Assembly: GCA_002434245.1 (NCBI GenBank)
Contig: DJJR01000041.1
Coordinates: 17,431 to 81,430, forward strand
DNA: 64,000 bases
Reading direction: 5' to 3'
From: Pelosinus fermentans
GTDB taxonomy: Bacteria > Bacillota > Negativicutes > DSM-13327
In this document: positions 1 through 8,772 of the stretch, one piece after another
Layout: each line of letters starts with the position of its first letter
How positions within the stretch are numbered: the stretch's first letter is position 1
Notes under the pieces: generated by a model
Told to the model about the DNA's origin: nothing
Seen by the model: only the letters and a program-made list of their open reading frames with translations
The model's database searches: none
Position numbers and translations under genes: made by a program

Positions 1-60
1 ATAGAGGCAGTCTTTTTGTTATAGTAGAATTTATAAGAACTTTGGAGCAAAAATACGCCA

Positions 61-137
61 ACCGCAAAGGCGCGAAGTTAATAGGTCGAGCAGTTTACTT
101 CGTGTTCTTCCTATTCTTCGCGTCTTCGCGGTTCAAG
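61..137. repeat. Dispersed hairpin repeat, copy 1
   Basis: The left arm ACCGCAAAGGCGCGAAG at 61-77 pairs imperfectly with the right arm around 116-133, which contains CTTCGCGTCTTCGCGGT. The same arms recur at about eight places in this window. Otherwise 1-268 holds no gene that I can recognise. Confidence 0.75.
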
Positions 138-268
138 GTCTTGTTTTTAAAGAAAATCGTTTTTATTAGGACAGAAAGATTTGGAATGCCCTTACTTTAT
201 TTATTACTAAAATGAGAATATTATAAAAATGTCAACAAGTCCTATGACGAAATCGAATTTTGATTTTC

Positions 269-297
269 TTGAAAAGCATATATAAGTATTATATGAT
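269..297 (+). promoter_or_regulatory. Candidate sigma-A promoter of the mannitol PTS gene
   Basis: TTGAAA at 269-274 and TATGAT at 292-297 are separated by 17 bp and lie 44 bp upstream of the GTG start. This is a pattern match only; no catabolite-repression site was identified. Confidence 0.5.
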
Positions 298-340
298 GCA
301 AATAGAACATTATATTTACATTTTAAAGGAGGAACGCCAA

Positions 341-1747
341 GTGGAGAAAGTTGTAGCGAAGCAAAAAGATGGTTTAGGAACACGCGCGACGATTCAAAAG
401 TTCGGAAGGTTTCTTAGTGGAATGGTTATGCCCAATATCGGAGCTTTTATCGCATGGGGATTTATTACTGCTTTATTTATTCCAACAGGATGGCTGCCAA
501 ATGAAAACTTGTCAAAATTAGTTGGACCTATGATCGTTTATCTGCTGCCTTTGCTGATTGGTTATACCGGCGGGAAAATGGTCTACGATGCCAGAGGCGG
601 AGTAGTTGGTGCCGTTGCCACTATGGGTATTATTGTTGGTTCGACCCAGCCTATGTTTTTGGGTGCAATGTTAATGGGTCCAATTGGCGGCTGGGCGATT
701 AAAAAGGTCGACGAGGCATTTGAAGGCAACATTCCTGCTGGTTTTGAAATGTTAATCAATAACTTTTCAGCTGGTATTGTTGCGGGTGCTGTAGCAATTT
801 TGGCCTTTGTAGGTGTCAGCCCTATCATGTTAGGGATTACCGCAGCATTATCAGCTGGTTTAGCAGCCGTAGTAAATGCCGGTTTATTACCGTTAGCAAA
901 TGTATTCATTGAACCTGCTAAAATTCTTTTCCTGAATAATGCTTTAAATCACGGAATTTTAAGCCCTATTGGAATGGAACAGGCAGCAAAAGCAGGACAA
1001 TCTGTCATCTTCCTATTGGAACCAAATCCAGGGCCGGGTCTTGGCATATTGCTGGCATATTGGTTTGCAGGCAAAGGAAGCATCAGACAATCTGCACCGG
1101 GTGCCATGATCATTCATTTCCTTGGCGGTATTCATGAAATTTACTTCCCTTATATCCTAATGAACCCTCGTTTACTATTAGCTGTTATCGGTGGTGGTGT
1201 CTCTGGTACTCTGACTTTCCAAGCTTTAGGTGCTGGTTTGGTTGCTGTGCCTGCTCCCGGCAGTATTTTCGCATTGATTGCAATGTCTCCTAAAGGCGGT
1301 CTTTTAGCCGTATTAGCAGGTGTTGCTGTTGCAACAGCCGTAGCATTTTTCATTGCCTCTGCAATTCTTAAAATGAGCAATCAGGTTGCAGATGAAGACG
1401 AATTAGTGCAAGCCACCGCAAAAGTACAAGAACTCAAAGGCAATAAAGTAGAAGTTACTCAAACTGTTTCCAAAAAAGTAAATAAAGTGGTATTTGCTTG
1501 TGATGCAGGCATGGGGTCTAGCGCTATGGGAGCTACGATTCTTCGGAAGAAGTTTAAAGAAGCCGGCATAGACATTACTGTTATCAATACAGCAGTCAAT
1601 GAACTTCCTAGCGATGCTGATATTGTTATTACTCAAAGAACGTTAACCGAACGCGCAAAAACGAAACTGCCGACGGCAGAACATATTTCGATTGAAAACT
1701 TTTTAAACAGTCCGGAATATGATCAGTTAGTAAAACGTTTGTCATAA
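341..1747 (+). CDS. mtlA: PTS mannitol transporter subunit IICB
   Basis: Membrane permease of the phosphotransferase system that imports mannitol and phosphorylates it to mannitol-1-phosphate. About 468 residues: a IIC domain with many hydrophobic segments (roughly 20-345), a charged linker, then a C-terminal IIB domain. The IIB loop reads [15 protein letters not shown] with the phosphorylated cysteine near residue 387. The GTG at 341 is chosen because AAAGGAGG lies 8 bp before it; an upstream ATG at 260 has no ribosome-binding site and would put the protein across the promoter. There is no IIA domain and no mannitol-1-phosphate dehydrogenase next to it, so the IIA partner must be encoded elsewhere. 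A strong terminator follows, so it is probably transcribed alone. Family assignment is firm; substrate is by family. Confidence 0.93.
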   Translation: MEKVVAKQKDGLGTRATIQKFGRFLSGMVMPNIGAFIAWGFITALFIPTGWLPNENLSKLVGPMIVYLLPLLIGYTGGKMVYDARGGVVGAVATMGIIVGSTQPMFLGAMLMGPIGGWAIKKVDEAFEGNIPAGFEMLINNFSAGIVAGAVAILAFVGVSPIMLGITAALSAGLAAVVNAGLLPLANVFIEPAKILFLNNALNHGILSPIGMEQAAKAGQSVIFLLEPNPGPGLGILLAYWFAGKGSIRQSAPGAMIIHFLGGIHEIYFPYILMNPRLLLAVIGGGVSGTLTFQALGAGLVAVPAPGSIFALIAMSPKGGLLAVLAGVAVATAVAFFIASAILKMSNQVADEDELVQATAKVQELKGNKVEVTQTVSKKVNKVVFACDAGMGSSAMGATILRKKFKEAGIDITVINTAVNELPSDADIVITQRTLTERAKTKLPTAEHISIENFLNSPEYDQLVKRLS

Positions 1748-1810
1748 GCTAATTCTTCCTCACTTGAATTCACGAGACTTACATCGTTCCTGACTATGTA
1801 ACATAAAAAG

Positions 1811-1850
1811 AAAGTTCACGCTAGTGCATTGCCAGCGTGAACTTTTTTCT
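1811..1850 (+). terminator. Rho-independent terminator after mtlA
   Basis: A perfect 12-bp stem, AAAGTTCACGCT at 1811-1822 with AGCGTGAACTTT at 1834-1845, followed by T residues. It ends the mtlA transcript before the MarR promoter. Confidence 0.9.
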
Positions 1851-1878
1851 TATAGCATCACAATGATTTCTGCAGTAC

Positions 1879-1916
1879 TTGACGTAAAGGACACTTTAGT
1901 ATACGATTGTTATACT
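1879..1916 (+). promoter_or_regulatory. Promoter and candidate operator of the MarR gene
   Basis: TTGACG at 1879-1884 and TACGAT at 1902-1907 are 17 bp apart. The inverted repeat AGTATA (1898-1903) / TATACT (1911-1916) overlaps the -10 element, as expected for autorepression by a MarR protein. Inference from position and symmetry. Confidence 0.5.
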
Positions 1917-1966
1917 CAAAACGTATTATACGCATGAAGTATTAAATAAAAGAGGGAGGTTGTTGG

Positions 1967-2392
1967 GTGAAGGAGTTTCAGATACTTCATAAACTGATTC
2001 ACATATTTAAGGAAAAGGAAATAAGGGAGTTTGAAAGAACAGGACTCTCGGGCAAGGAACTATATGTGCTGCAGCAGATACGTACAGATGATCCTTGGAG
2101 GTTCAATGATTTTGCCGAGCATTACTCTATTAAACCCTCTACGTTAACCGGAATTATAAGCCGGCTGGAGAACAAAGGGCTTGTCAAACGGGAGCGGACG
2201 GAGAAGGATCGAAAGGCTGTATATTTAAATTGTACTTCCAGTGGAAGAGACCTTGGAAAACAGCATATAGAAGAAGACCAATTGTTTTTTTGTTCACTGC
2301 TAGCAACATTGGAGCCGCAGGAGAAAGAGCAATTTATCGGACTTACCAAAAAGATTATTGGTAATCGTGAGCTTTGCCAGCAGGAAGAATAG
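1967..2392 (+). CDS. MarR family transcriptional regulator
   Basis: A 141-residue winged-helix regulator. The central part (roughly 35-105) has the MarR layout: a recognition-helix stretch FAEHYSIKPSTLTGIISRLE followed by the wing VKRERTEKDRKAVYL, with the DR..V/Y signature of the family. The GTG start follows GGGAGG by about 8 bp. MarR proteins usually repress their own gene and a neighbour and are released by small ligands. Its own promoter carries a symmetrical element, and a 9-bp-arm inverted repeat lies between it and nspC. Whether it controls mtlA, the polyamine genes or something distant cannot be told from the sequence. Confidence 0.88.
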   Translation: MKEFQILHKLIHIFKEKEIREFERTGLSGKELYVLQQIRTDDPWRFNDFAEHYSIKPSTLTGIISRLENKGLVKRERTEKDRKAVYLNCTSSGRDLGKQHIEEDQLFFCSLLATLEPQEKEQFIGLTKKIIGNRELCQQEE

Positions 2393-2452
2393 CAGTAATG
2401 ATAACTAGTAAATCACACCATTTCGGCGACAAACGACTTTTAAATATAAAAT

Positions 2453-2477
2453 TCGATTATTTTTAAAGAATAATCGA
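2453..2477. promoter_or_regulatory. Inverted repeat upstream of nspC
   Basis: TCGATTATT at 2453-2461 and AATAATCGA at 2469-2477 are perfect 9-bp arms with a 7-bp spacer. There is no T-tract after it, so an operator is more likely than a terminator. It lies between the MarR gene and nspC. Confidence 0.45.
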
Positions 2478-2630
2478 CAAATGCGCTCGATTTTGCTATT
2501 ATTAGTGTCGTAGAAAAATTTGAAGATGTAAAAAGTAAGTATTTTAAAAGAATGTATTTTTACATAGAAAATCTTATTGAGCCTGAGTAGCTCATTTTAA
2601 AATATTAATGATAAACAGGAGTTTTTAAAA

Positions 2631-3734
2631 ATGACAATTGCCACGCCTTACTACCTGATTGATGAAAAAAAACTGCTGCGGAACTTACAGATCATTCAGC
2701 AGGTGCGTCAGCTTTCCGGAGCCAAGTCGGTATTGGCCCTAAAATGCTTTTCCACCTGGAGTGTATTTGATTTGATGCAGCAATACATGGATGGAACCAC
2801 CTCCAGTTCTTTGTATGAAGCACGTTTAGGACATGAGAAATTCGGTAAGGAGACTCATGCGTATTGTGTGGGCTATTCCCAGGACGATATCCTGGCTGTA
2901 ACCGAATTTGCTGATAAAATTATTTTTAATTCTGTTTCCCAGCTGGACCGATATTACAATAGGGTCAAATCAGCTAAACTGGGTTTGCGCGTCAATCCGG
3001 GAATTAGCCATTCTCATTTTGATTTAGCCGATCCAGCCCGTAAGCATTCAAGACTGGGAGTGGTTGACAGGCAGGTATTGGCGCAGCAGCTTCATCGCCT
3101 TAGCGGTTTGATGTTTCATTATAACTGTGAAAATGATGATGTAGATACTTTTTCAAAGCAGCTTGACTTTATTGGTGAATACTATGGAGATATGCTGAAA
3201 CAATTACAATGGGTCAGTCTTGGCGGCGGATTATATTTCACCAAAGAAGGGTATCCAATCGAAACCTTCAGCAAAAAATTAGCTGATTTTGCTAAAGAAT
3301 TTGATGTTCAGATTTATTTAGAACCAGGTGAAAGTGCAATTACTGGCTGTGCAGAGCTGGTTACCAGCGTCGTTGACTTGGTTCATAATGAAATGGACAT
3401 TGCCATTGTTGATGCTTCTGTAGAAGGTCATATGTTGGATTTATTAATATATAGACTGTCTGCTAAAATAGATGAGAGTGAAAGCGGAACCTATCAATAT
3501 ATGGTTGCAGGCCGATCTTGCTTAGCAGGAGATGTTTTTGGCACCTACCATTTCCAAGATAAACTGCAAATTGGCAGTGAAATTCGGTTTGCGGACGCGG
3601 CCGGCTATACGATGGTAAAGAAAAATTGGTTTAATGGGCTTAAGATGCCGGCGATTGCTGTGCGAAGGTTGGATGATACTGTAGAAGTGATCCGCAGATT
3701 TAGTTATGCAGATTTCTTAAATAGTTTATCATAA
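2631..3734 (+). CDS. nspC: Carboxynorspermidine/carboxyspermidine decarboxylase
   Basis: PLP-dependent decarboxylase that makes spermidine or norspermidine from the carboxylated precursor in the alternative polyamine route that does not use S-adenosylmethionine decarboxylase. 367 residues, usual for NspC. Like other alanine-racemase-fold decarboxylases it has the PLP lysine early (VLALKCF, about Lys38), a glycine-rich phosphate-binding stretch WVSLGGGLYF, the EPGES segment, and a late Cys/Asp region RSCLAGDVFG. ATG follows AGGAG closely. The next gene, 30 bp downstream, encodes the enzyme for the preceding step, so the two form an operon. Confidence 0.94.
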   Translation: MTIATPYYLIDEKKLLRNLQIIQQVRQLSGAKSVLALKCFSTWSVFDLMQQYMDGTTSSSLYEARLGHEKFGKETHAYCVGYSQDDILAVTEFADKIIFNSVSQLDRYYNRVKSAKLGLRVNPGISHSHFDLADPARKHSRLGVVDRQVLAQQLHRLSGLMFHYNCENDDVDTFSKQLDFIGEYYGDMLKQLQWVSLGGGLYFTKEGYPIETFSKKLADFAKEFDVQIYLEPGESAITGCAELVTSVVDLVHNEMDIAIVDASVEGHMLDLLIYRLSAKIDESESGTYQYMVAGRSCLAGDVFGTYHFQDKLQIGSEIRFADAAGYTMVKKNWFNGLKMPAIAVRRLDDTVEVIRRFSYADFLNSLS

Positions 3735-3764
3735 AAAATTGTATTACAAGCAAGGGAGGAAAAA

Positions 3765-5024
3765 ATGAAAAAAAATGTTTTAATTGTAGGTGCTGGGGGA
3801 GTGGCTCATGTAGTTGCTCATAAGTGCGCGATGAACAACGATGTCTTAGGGGATATTTGCATAGCTTCTCGGACCCAGCAAAAATGTGAGGCAATTATCG
3901 AAAGTGTACTGCGCAAAGGTCACTTAAAGGATTCAACGAAAAAACTATATTCCCGTGAAGTAGATGCTTTAAATATTCCATCCTTAGTGGAGTTAATCAA
4001 AGAGACCAAATCAGAAATTGTTATTAATGTAGGTCAGTCCTATATTAACATGTCCGTTTTAGAAGCATGTATTGAAGCTGGTGTTGTATATATGGACACC
4101 GCAATTCATGAAGAACCGGATAAGGTTTGCGAAAATCCGCCTTGGTATGCGAACCATGAGTGGAAACGCAAAGAACGCTGCGCTGAAAAAGGGATTACGG
4201 CAATATTAGGTATTGGCTTTGATCCTGGTGTAGTAAATGCCTGGTGTGCATTAGCGCAAAAGGAATATTTTGATACCATTGATACGATTGATATCTTGGA
4301 TGTTAATGCTGGCAGTCATGGCAAGTATTTTGCCACTAATTTTGACCCAGAGATTAATTTCCGGGAATTTAAAAAGGTATGGACTTGGATAGATCGTAAA
4401 TGGGTGCTGCAGAAAGTTCACTCTATACGTGTAGATTATGATTTTCCTGTGGTGGGATCTTGTCCCGTATACTTGACAGGACATGATGAGCTGCATTCTC
4501 TATCTAAGAATATTGATGCAAATTCCATTCGTTTTTGGATGGGTTTTGGTGATCATTACCTTAATGTATTTTCCGTTTTGACCAACATTGGTCTTACTTC
4601 GGAAAAACCAGTGAAAATAACAGAAGGTGTGGAAATTGCACCTCTTAAAATATTAAAAGCTCTGCTGCCAGATCCATCTTCATTAGCTCCTGGCTATACT
4701 GGCAAAACCTGCATTGGCAATTACATCAGCGGAACCAAGAACAATGAACCACGAGCAATTTTTATTTATAATATTTGTGATCATGCTGAGTGTTACCAAG
4801 AAGTAGAATCCCAGGCGATCAGCTATACAGCAGGGGTACCGGTAGCGGCGGCAGCAATATTGGTTGCCCGGGGCGAGTGGGATGTAAAACATATGGTAAA
4901 TGTTGAAGAACTAGAGGCAAGGCCGTTTATTGATCTTCTGGATACAATGGGCTTGCCTACTGAAGTGAATGAAGCTCCAGTACCTTTTACGCCACCGGCA
5001 ATTGAATCATTAGAGTCAGTTTGA
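3765..5024 (+). CDS. Carboxynorspermidine dehydrogenase, saccharopine dehydrogenase family
   Basis: NAD(P)-dependent enzyme expected to condense aspartate semialdehyde with putrescine or diaminopropane and reduce the imine, giving the substrate of NspC. 419 residues with an N-terminal Rossmann fold (VLIVGAGGVAHVVAHKCA) and the GIGFDPGVVNAWC stretch seen in the saccharopine-dehydrogenase-like group. AGGGAGG precedes the ATG. The function rests on the family plus tight linkage to nspC; a true saccharopine or homospermidine enzyme is less likely because of that linkage. The gene ends before a large palindrome that separates it from the convergent ATPase gene. Confidence 0.9.
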   Translation: MKKNVLIVGAGGVAHVVAHKCAMNNDVLGDICIASRTQQKCEAIIESVLRKGHLKDSTKKLYSREVDALNIPSLVELIKETKSEIVINVGQSYINMSVLEACIEAGVVYMDTAIHEEPDKVCENPPWYANHEWKRKERCAEKGITAILGIGFDPGVVNAWCALAQKEYFDTIDTIDILDVNAGSHGKYFATNFDPEINFREFKKVWTWIDRKWVLQKVHSIRVDYDFPVVGSCPVYLTGHDELHSLSKNIDANSIRFWMGFGDHYLNVFSVLTNIGLTSEKPVKITEGVEIAPLKILKALLPDPSSLAPGYTGKTCIGNYISGTKNNEPRAIFIYNICDHAECYQEVESQAISYTAGVPVAAAAILVARGEWDVKHMVNVEELEARPFIDLLDTMGLPTEVNEAPVPFTPPAIESLESV

Positions 5025-5072
5025 TGAATTAAAATGATGTTCTAAAATGTATAAAGTTGTGTAAAAAATCAA

Positions 5073-5130
5073 TGAAACGCGAAGATGCGAAGAACTTTTA
5101 TTCTTCGCATCTTCGCGTTTCAAATGTTTT
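5073..5130. terminator. Dispersed hairpin repeat, copy 2, acting as a bidirectional terminator
   Basis: A perfect 22-bp stem: arm at 5073-5094 (beginning TGAAACGCGAAGATG) with arm at 5101-5122 (ending CTTCGCGTTTCA), loop CTTTTA, T-rich on the plus-strand side. It lies between convergent genes, and the stop codon of the ATPase gene is only a few bases beyond it. Confidence 0.8.
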
Positions 5131-5133
5131 TAA

Positions 5134-7860
5134 TCATTTAAAGGATATATTTGTTTTCCTCATATTCAAAATGAACTTGCAGATTTCAGTGGCGATAAAG
5201 GGAATGGGGGCAAAGAGGATGAATGCGAACAATTCGGTAGTGCCAGGTTCAATGGTTTTAAAAATGAGGTGAAGAGGACCATAGATGGATAGCAATAGTA
5301 AGAGGAATGATAGGCCTGCACCCATATTGAGATAGGTATTGCTGAAGAAACCTAGCTTAAAAGTGGAATAATGTTCTGATCTGGCGGAATAAGCACAAAT
5401 AATTTGACTTAAGATCAGCGTTACAAAGGCAAAGGTTCGACCTACTGCAAGATCATTATTATGGGTATGTAAGCCATATTGAAAGGCAGCTAGGACGGTA
5501 GCAGCCATTACGATACTTTGTACAGCAATCATAGTGAGCATATTTTTGCTCAGCAGAGGTTCATCTGGAGTACGAGGCGGTGTCTCCATGATATTTGGTT
5601 CTTTTTTTTCGATTCCTAAAGCAAGAGCGGGAAATGCATCCGTTACTAAGTTGATCCAAAGAAGCTGTATCGGCAATAAGGGGATCGGCCAGCCCAGTAA
5701 CATAGCCAGGAAAATGACCAATACTTCGGAAGCATTGCAGGATAGGAGGAAAAAAATGAATTTTTTTATATTGGCAAAGATGACCCTGCCTTCTTCAATT
5801 GCCGTAACGATGGTGGCGAAGTTGTCATCGGATACAATCATGTCGGCTGCTTCTTTCGTTACATCGGTGCCGGTGATGCCCATGGCGATGCCAATGTGAG
5901 CCTTTTTTAGGGCTGGGGCATCATTTACGCCATCACCAGTCATGGCTACGATTTCTCCATTTGTCCGCAGTGCGTCGATGATCGACATTTTATTTTCAGG
6001 AGAGACTCTGGCAAAAACAGTTACGTCTTTTACAGATTTTTGTAATTGCTCTTTCGAAAGGCGATTTACGTCTTGACCAGCCAGTACCTGTTGTTCGTTG
6101 GCGGCAATTCCTAAATCTTTGGCAATCGCCAATGCTGTTCCCGGATGGTCTCCTGTAATCATAATCGGACGAATTCCAGCAGAAAGACAAAGATTCACTG
6201 CCTCTTTTGCTTCCGGACGTGCCGGATCGATCATTCCTAATAAACCGATGAAGGTCATCTCTTGTTCAATAGAAGAGGGATTGAGGTTATCTGGAACTTG
6301 ATCAAACTCACGATAAGCGATTGCCAGCACACGCAGCGCTTGGGAACTCATATTCTGGTTTCCTTCTTGGATGATTTGAGTGTCTTCTTCTGTCATTGGG
6401 CGGGCAATACCATCAATTAGAATATTGGTGCAGTTCCTAAGCAGAATATCAGGGGCTCCCTTCGTGAAAGCGATGGTTTGGTGATTCGTCATCTTATGGA
6501 AGGTCGTCATCATTTTCCGGGCAGAATCAAAAGGGATTTCTGCAATACGGGTATAGGGATGTAACTGCTCCCTGCTCTTTCCGCCTTTCGCAGCAACTGT
6601 CAGCAATGCTCCTTCCGTAGGATCGCCGATGATGCTCCAATTCTGGGTGTCCGACGGTTCTTTTAACTGTGCATCATTACAAAGTGCAGCGCCTAACAAA
6701 AGCAAATCAAGATCCTTTTCTGTATCAATACCTGCTTTGGTTCCTTCTACTAGAAAATCTCCTTCAGGTTTATAGCCCTCGCCAGTAATTTCGAAGGATT
6801 TTTTGCCAAGAGTGACTTTTACCACTGTCATTTGGTTCTGGGTTAATGTACCCGTTTTATCGGAACAAATAATCGTTGTACTGCCAAGAGTTTCCACGGC
6901 ATGAAGCTTTTTAACGATTGCGTTCTTTTTTGCCATGCGCTGCATGCCCAATGCCAGGACAATCGTTACTACGGTAGGCAAGCCTTCTGGGATCGCTGCC
7001 ACTGCAAGGCTGATGGAAATCATCAGCATGGATTGTACAAGTTGAAAATCTAAACTTCCGGTTCGATAGCCATTGTAAATACCGACTAAGAAGACCACAG
7101 CGCATATGGCCAGACCCAGACCTCCTAACAGTTTACCAAAGCCTTTAAGCTTTTTCTGTAATGGCGTGCTGTCTTCTTCCAAGGATTGGATCATGGCAGC
7201 GATTTTACCGATTTCCGTTTCCATACCTGTTGTTACGACAATTCCTTTACCTCGTCCATAGGTAACGATAGTACTCATGAAGCCGATGTTGTGGCGGTCA
7301 CCAAGAGGTGCGTCTTTTTCAAGAGCTACATGGTCTTTTTCTACTGCGGCTGATTCACCGGTCAGAGAAGCTTCTTCCACTTTTAAGTTTGCCGTTTCAA
7401 CAATACGTATGTCAGCAGGTATGTAATCTCCTGCTTCCAAGATTACAACATCGCCAGGAACCAATTCACGAGATGGTATCATTACAAGGTTACCAGCTCG
7501 TATTGTTTTGGAAGAGGGGGCGGACATTCTTTTCAAGGCTTCTAATGCTTTTTCGGCTTTCGCTTCTTGGAATACGCCTAGGGAAGCATTTAGAATGACA
7601 ATGGCAATAATGACAAAGGCGTCAGTGATTTCACCGATAAAAACGGAAATGACACTAGCTGCTAATAGAATTAAGACTAGGAAGTCTTTAAACTGATTGA
7701 CAAATTTACGAAAAAGAGATTCTTTATCTTTTTCAGCTAGTTCATTAAAACCATATTGTTTCTGTCTGAGGGTTACTTCTTCAGGAAGCAGCCCGTTTTG
7801 AATATCAGTACGTAAATCCGTAGTGATTTGCTCAATCGGTAGTTGGTGCCAAGATTTCAT
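5134..7860 (-). CDS. Calcium-type P-type ATPase
   Basis: Ion-pumping ATPase of the P2 (SERCA/PMCA-like) group in the cytoplasmic membrane, probably exporting Ca2+ and possibly Mn2+. 908 residues, usual length. In order: N-terminal cation-ATPase domain; TM1-2; actuator domain with EEASLTGES; TM4 with the ion-binding PEGLP motif; phosphorylation motif SDKTGTLT with the aspartate near residue 334; hinge TGDGVNDAPALK near residue 645; six C-terminal membrane segments with a NLVTDAFPA stretch. The start ATG is preceded by GGGGAGG. It is divergent from the PAS-protein gene and the intervening DNA holds a 19-bp palindrome. Ion choice is by family. Confidence 0.92.
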   Translation of the reverse strand: MKSWHQLPIEQITTDLRTDIQNGLLPEEVTLRQKQYGFNELAEKDKESLFRKFVNQFKDFLVLILLAASVISVFIGEITDAFVIIAIVILNASLGVFQEAKAEKALEALKRMSAPSSKTIRAGNLVMIPSRELVPGDVVILEAGDYIPADIRIVETANLKVEEASLTGESAAVEKDHVALEKDAPLGDRHNIGFMSTIVTYGRGKGIVVTTGMETEIGKIAAMIQSLEEDSTPLQKKLKGFGKLLGGLGLAICAVVFLVGIYNGYRTGSLDFQLVQSMLMISISLAVAAIPEGLPTVVTIVLALGMQRMAKKNAIVKKLHAVETLGSTTIICSDKTGTLTQNQMTVVKVTLGKKSFEITGEGYKPEGDFLVEGTKAGIDTEKDLDLLLLGAALCNDAQLKEPSDTQNWSIIGDPTEGALLTVAAKGGKSREQLHPYTRIAEIPFDSARKMMTTFHKMTNHQTIAFTKGAPDILLRNCTNILIDGIARPMTEEDTQIIQEGNQNMSSQALRVLAIAYREFDQVPDNLNPSSIEQEMTFIGLLGMIDPARPEAKEAVNLCLSAGIRPIMITGDHPGTALAIAKDLGIAANEQQVLAGQDVNRLSKEQLQKSVKDVTVFARVSPENKMSIIDALRTNGEIVAMTGDGVNDAPALKKAHIGIAMGITGTDVTKEAADMIVSDDNFATIVTAIEEGRVIFANIKKFIFFLLSCNASEVLVIFLAMLLGWPIPLLPIQLLWINLVTDAFPALALGIEKKEPNIMETPPRTPDEPLLSKNMLTMIAVQSIVMAATVLAAFQYGLHTHNNDLAVGRTFAFVTLILSQIICAYSARSEHYSTFKLGFFSNTYLNMGAGLSFLLLLLSIYGPLHLIFKTIEPGTTELFAFILFAPIPFIATEICKFILNMRKTNISFK

Positions 7861-7916
7861 GTAATGTCCTCCCCTGTATTATGATAAGCAATCGGTTTTA
7901 TTTCTTTCTTATAGGA

Positions 7917-7935
7917 TGATATATTAAATATATCA
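7917..7935. promoter_or_regulatory. 19-bp palindrome between divergent genes
   Basis: TGATATAT-TAA-ATATATCA has perfect 8-bp arms. It lies in the 243-bp region between the ATPase (minus) and PAS-protein (plus) genes, so it may be an operator serving both; AT-richness makes chance symmetry possible. Confidence 0.4.
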
Positions 7936-8103
7936 ATATGCTGGATAATTATGCAAGAGAATAATTGTAAATAAGATAGATAAGTGACTTTACTTTAAAG
8001 AAGGTGGTAGAAAAGGATATGTCGAACTAATGGATAAGAAAAATAATAATATGACATAGAGGAGAAGTGAGTATAATTCTGTAGAATAAGGTGGGGGAAG
8101 ATC

Positions 8104-8709
8104 ATGCAAGGAACGGGATATCGATGGAATGAGCTAGATAGTGACTTTGCAGCTTTTCTATTCAAAACTCTGCCGCTAGCTCTAATGATAGTCAACGATG
8201 CAACGAAGATAGAGGTCATCAATGAGGCTGCCCAAAACATTTTTAATATTTCGAATGAAGAAGCTTACTTACAAAAGTGTGGAAAGATACTAAAATGCAT
8301 TAATGCGGATACTCCCGAAGGATGTGGAGAATGTATTGTTTGCAGGAAATGTATTTTACGAAAAAGCGTGCTTGAAGCCTTAAATGGTAAAGTGGTTTCT
8401 CGGAATAAAGGAGCCTTTCATGTTCTTCATCAAGATGAAGTTAAAGTATTGACACTTTTAATAACAGCTTCTCCTATCCATTACAAAGATAAGACGATGG
8501 TAATTGTGATTACTGAGGATGTTTCTCTCATTACTCAACTGCAAGGGATGATTCCGATTTGCTCAGTATGTCATCGTATTCATGATGAAAAAGGTGAGTG
8601 GATGGGATTGGAAGAGTATCTTATGAAGCATTCTGAAGCCGAATTAACCCATGATATTTGCCCGGTTTGCAGTGAGAAAATGCGTCTAAAACACGCTTTA
8701 AGTAAATAA
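8104..8709 (+). CDS. PAS-domain protein with C-terminal cysteine-pair segment
   Basis: A 201-residue soluble protein with no output domain that I recognise. Residues about 20-140 resemble a PAS fold (LPLALMIVNDATKIEVINEAA), interrupted by a cysteine-rich insert (residues about 60-90, CGECIVCRKC) that may bind a metal or cluster. The C-terminus has ICSVCHRIHDEKGEW followed by DICPVC, a CxxC...CxxC arrangement known at the ends of many PAS and response-regulator proteins. GGTGGGGGAAG precedes the ATG. It may sense redox state or metal; that is inference. It stands alone, convergent with the MscS gene. Confidence 0.7.
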   Translation: MQGTGYRWNELDSDFAAFLFKTLPLALMIVNDATKIEVINEAAQNIFNISNEEAYLQKCGKILKCINADTPEGCGECIVCRKCILRKSVLEALNGKVVSRNKGAFHVLHQDEVKVLTLLITASPIHYKDKTMVIVITEDVSLITQLQGMIPICSVCHRIHDEKGEWMGLEEYLMKHSEAELTHDICPVCSEKMRLKHALSK

Positions 8710-8713
8710 AGAT

Positions 8714-8768
8714 AAAAAGATCGCTGTACCTGTATGGACTATTTTAGCCATACTGCAGCGATCTTTTT
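8714..8768. terminator. Bidirectional terminator
   Basis: AAAAAGATCGCTG at 8714-8726 pairs with CAGCGATCTTTTT at 8756-8768; inner bases TATGG/CCATA add to the stem. Runs of A and T on both sides suit both convergent genes. Confidence 0.85.
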
Positions 8769-8772
8769 CTTT

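Noticed and set aside
583..909. 108-codon minus-strand frame inside the mannitol PTS gene
   Set aside because: Antisense shadow of a well-supported membrane protein with low-complexity composition (Ala/Pro/Thr).
5057..5272. Short plus-strand frame (71 codons) after the polyamine dehydrogenase gene
   Set aside because: It begins in the hairpin repeat and then runs antisense to the end of the ATPase gene; no ribosome-binding site.
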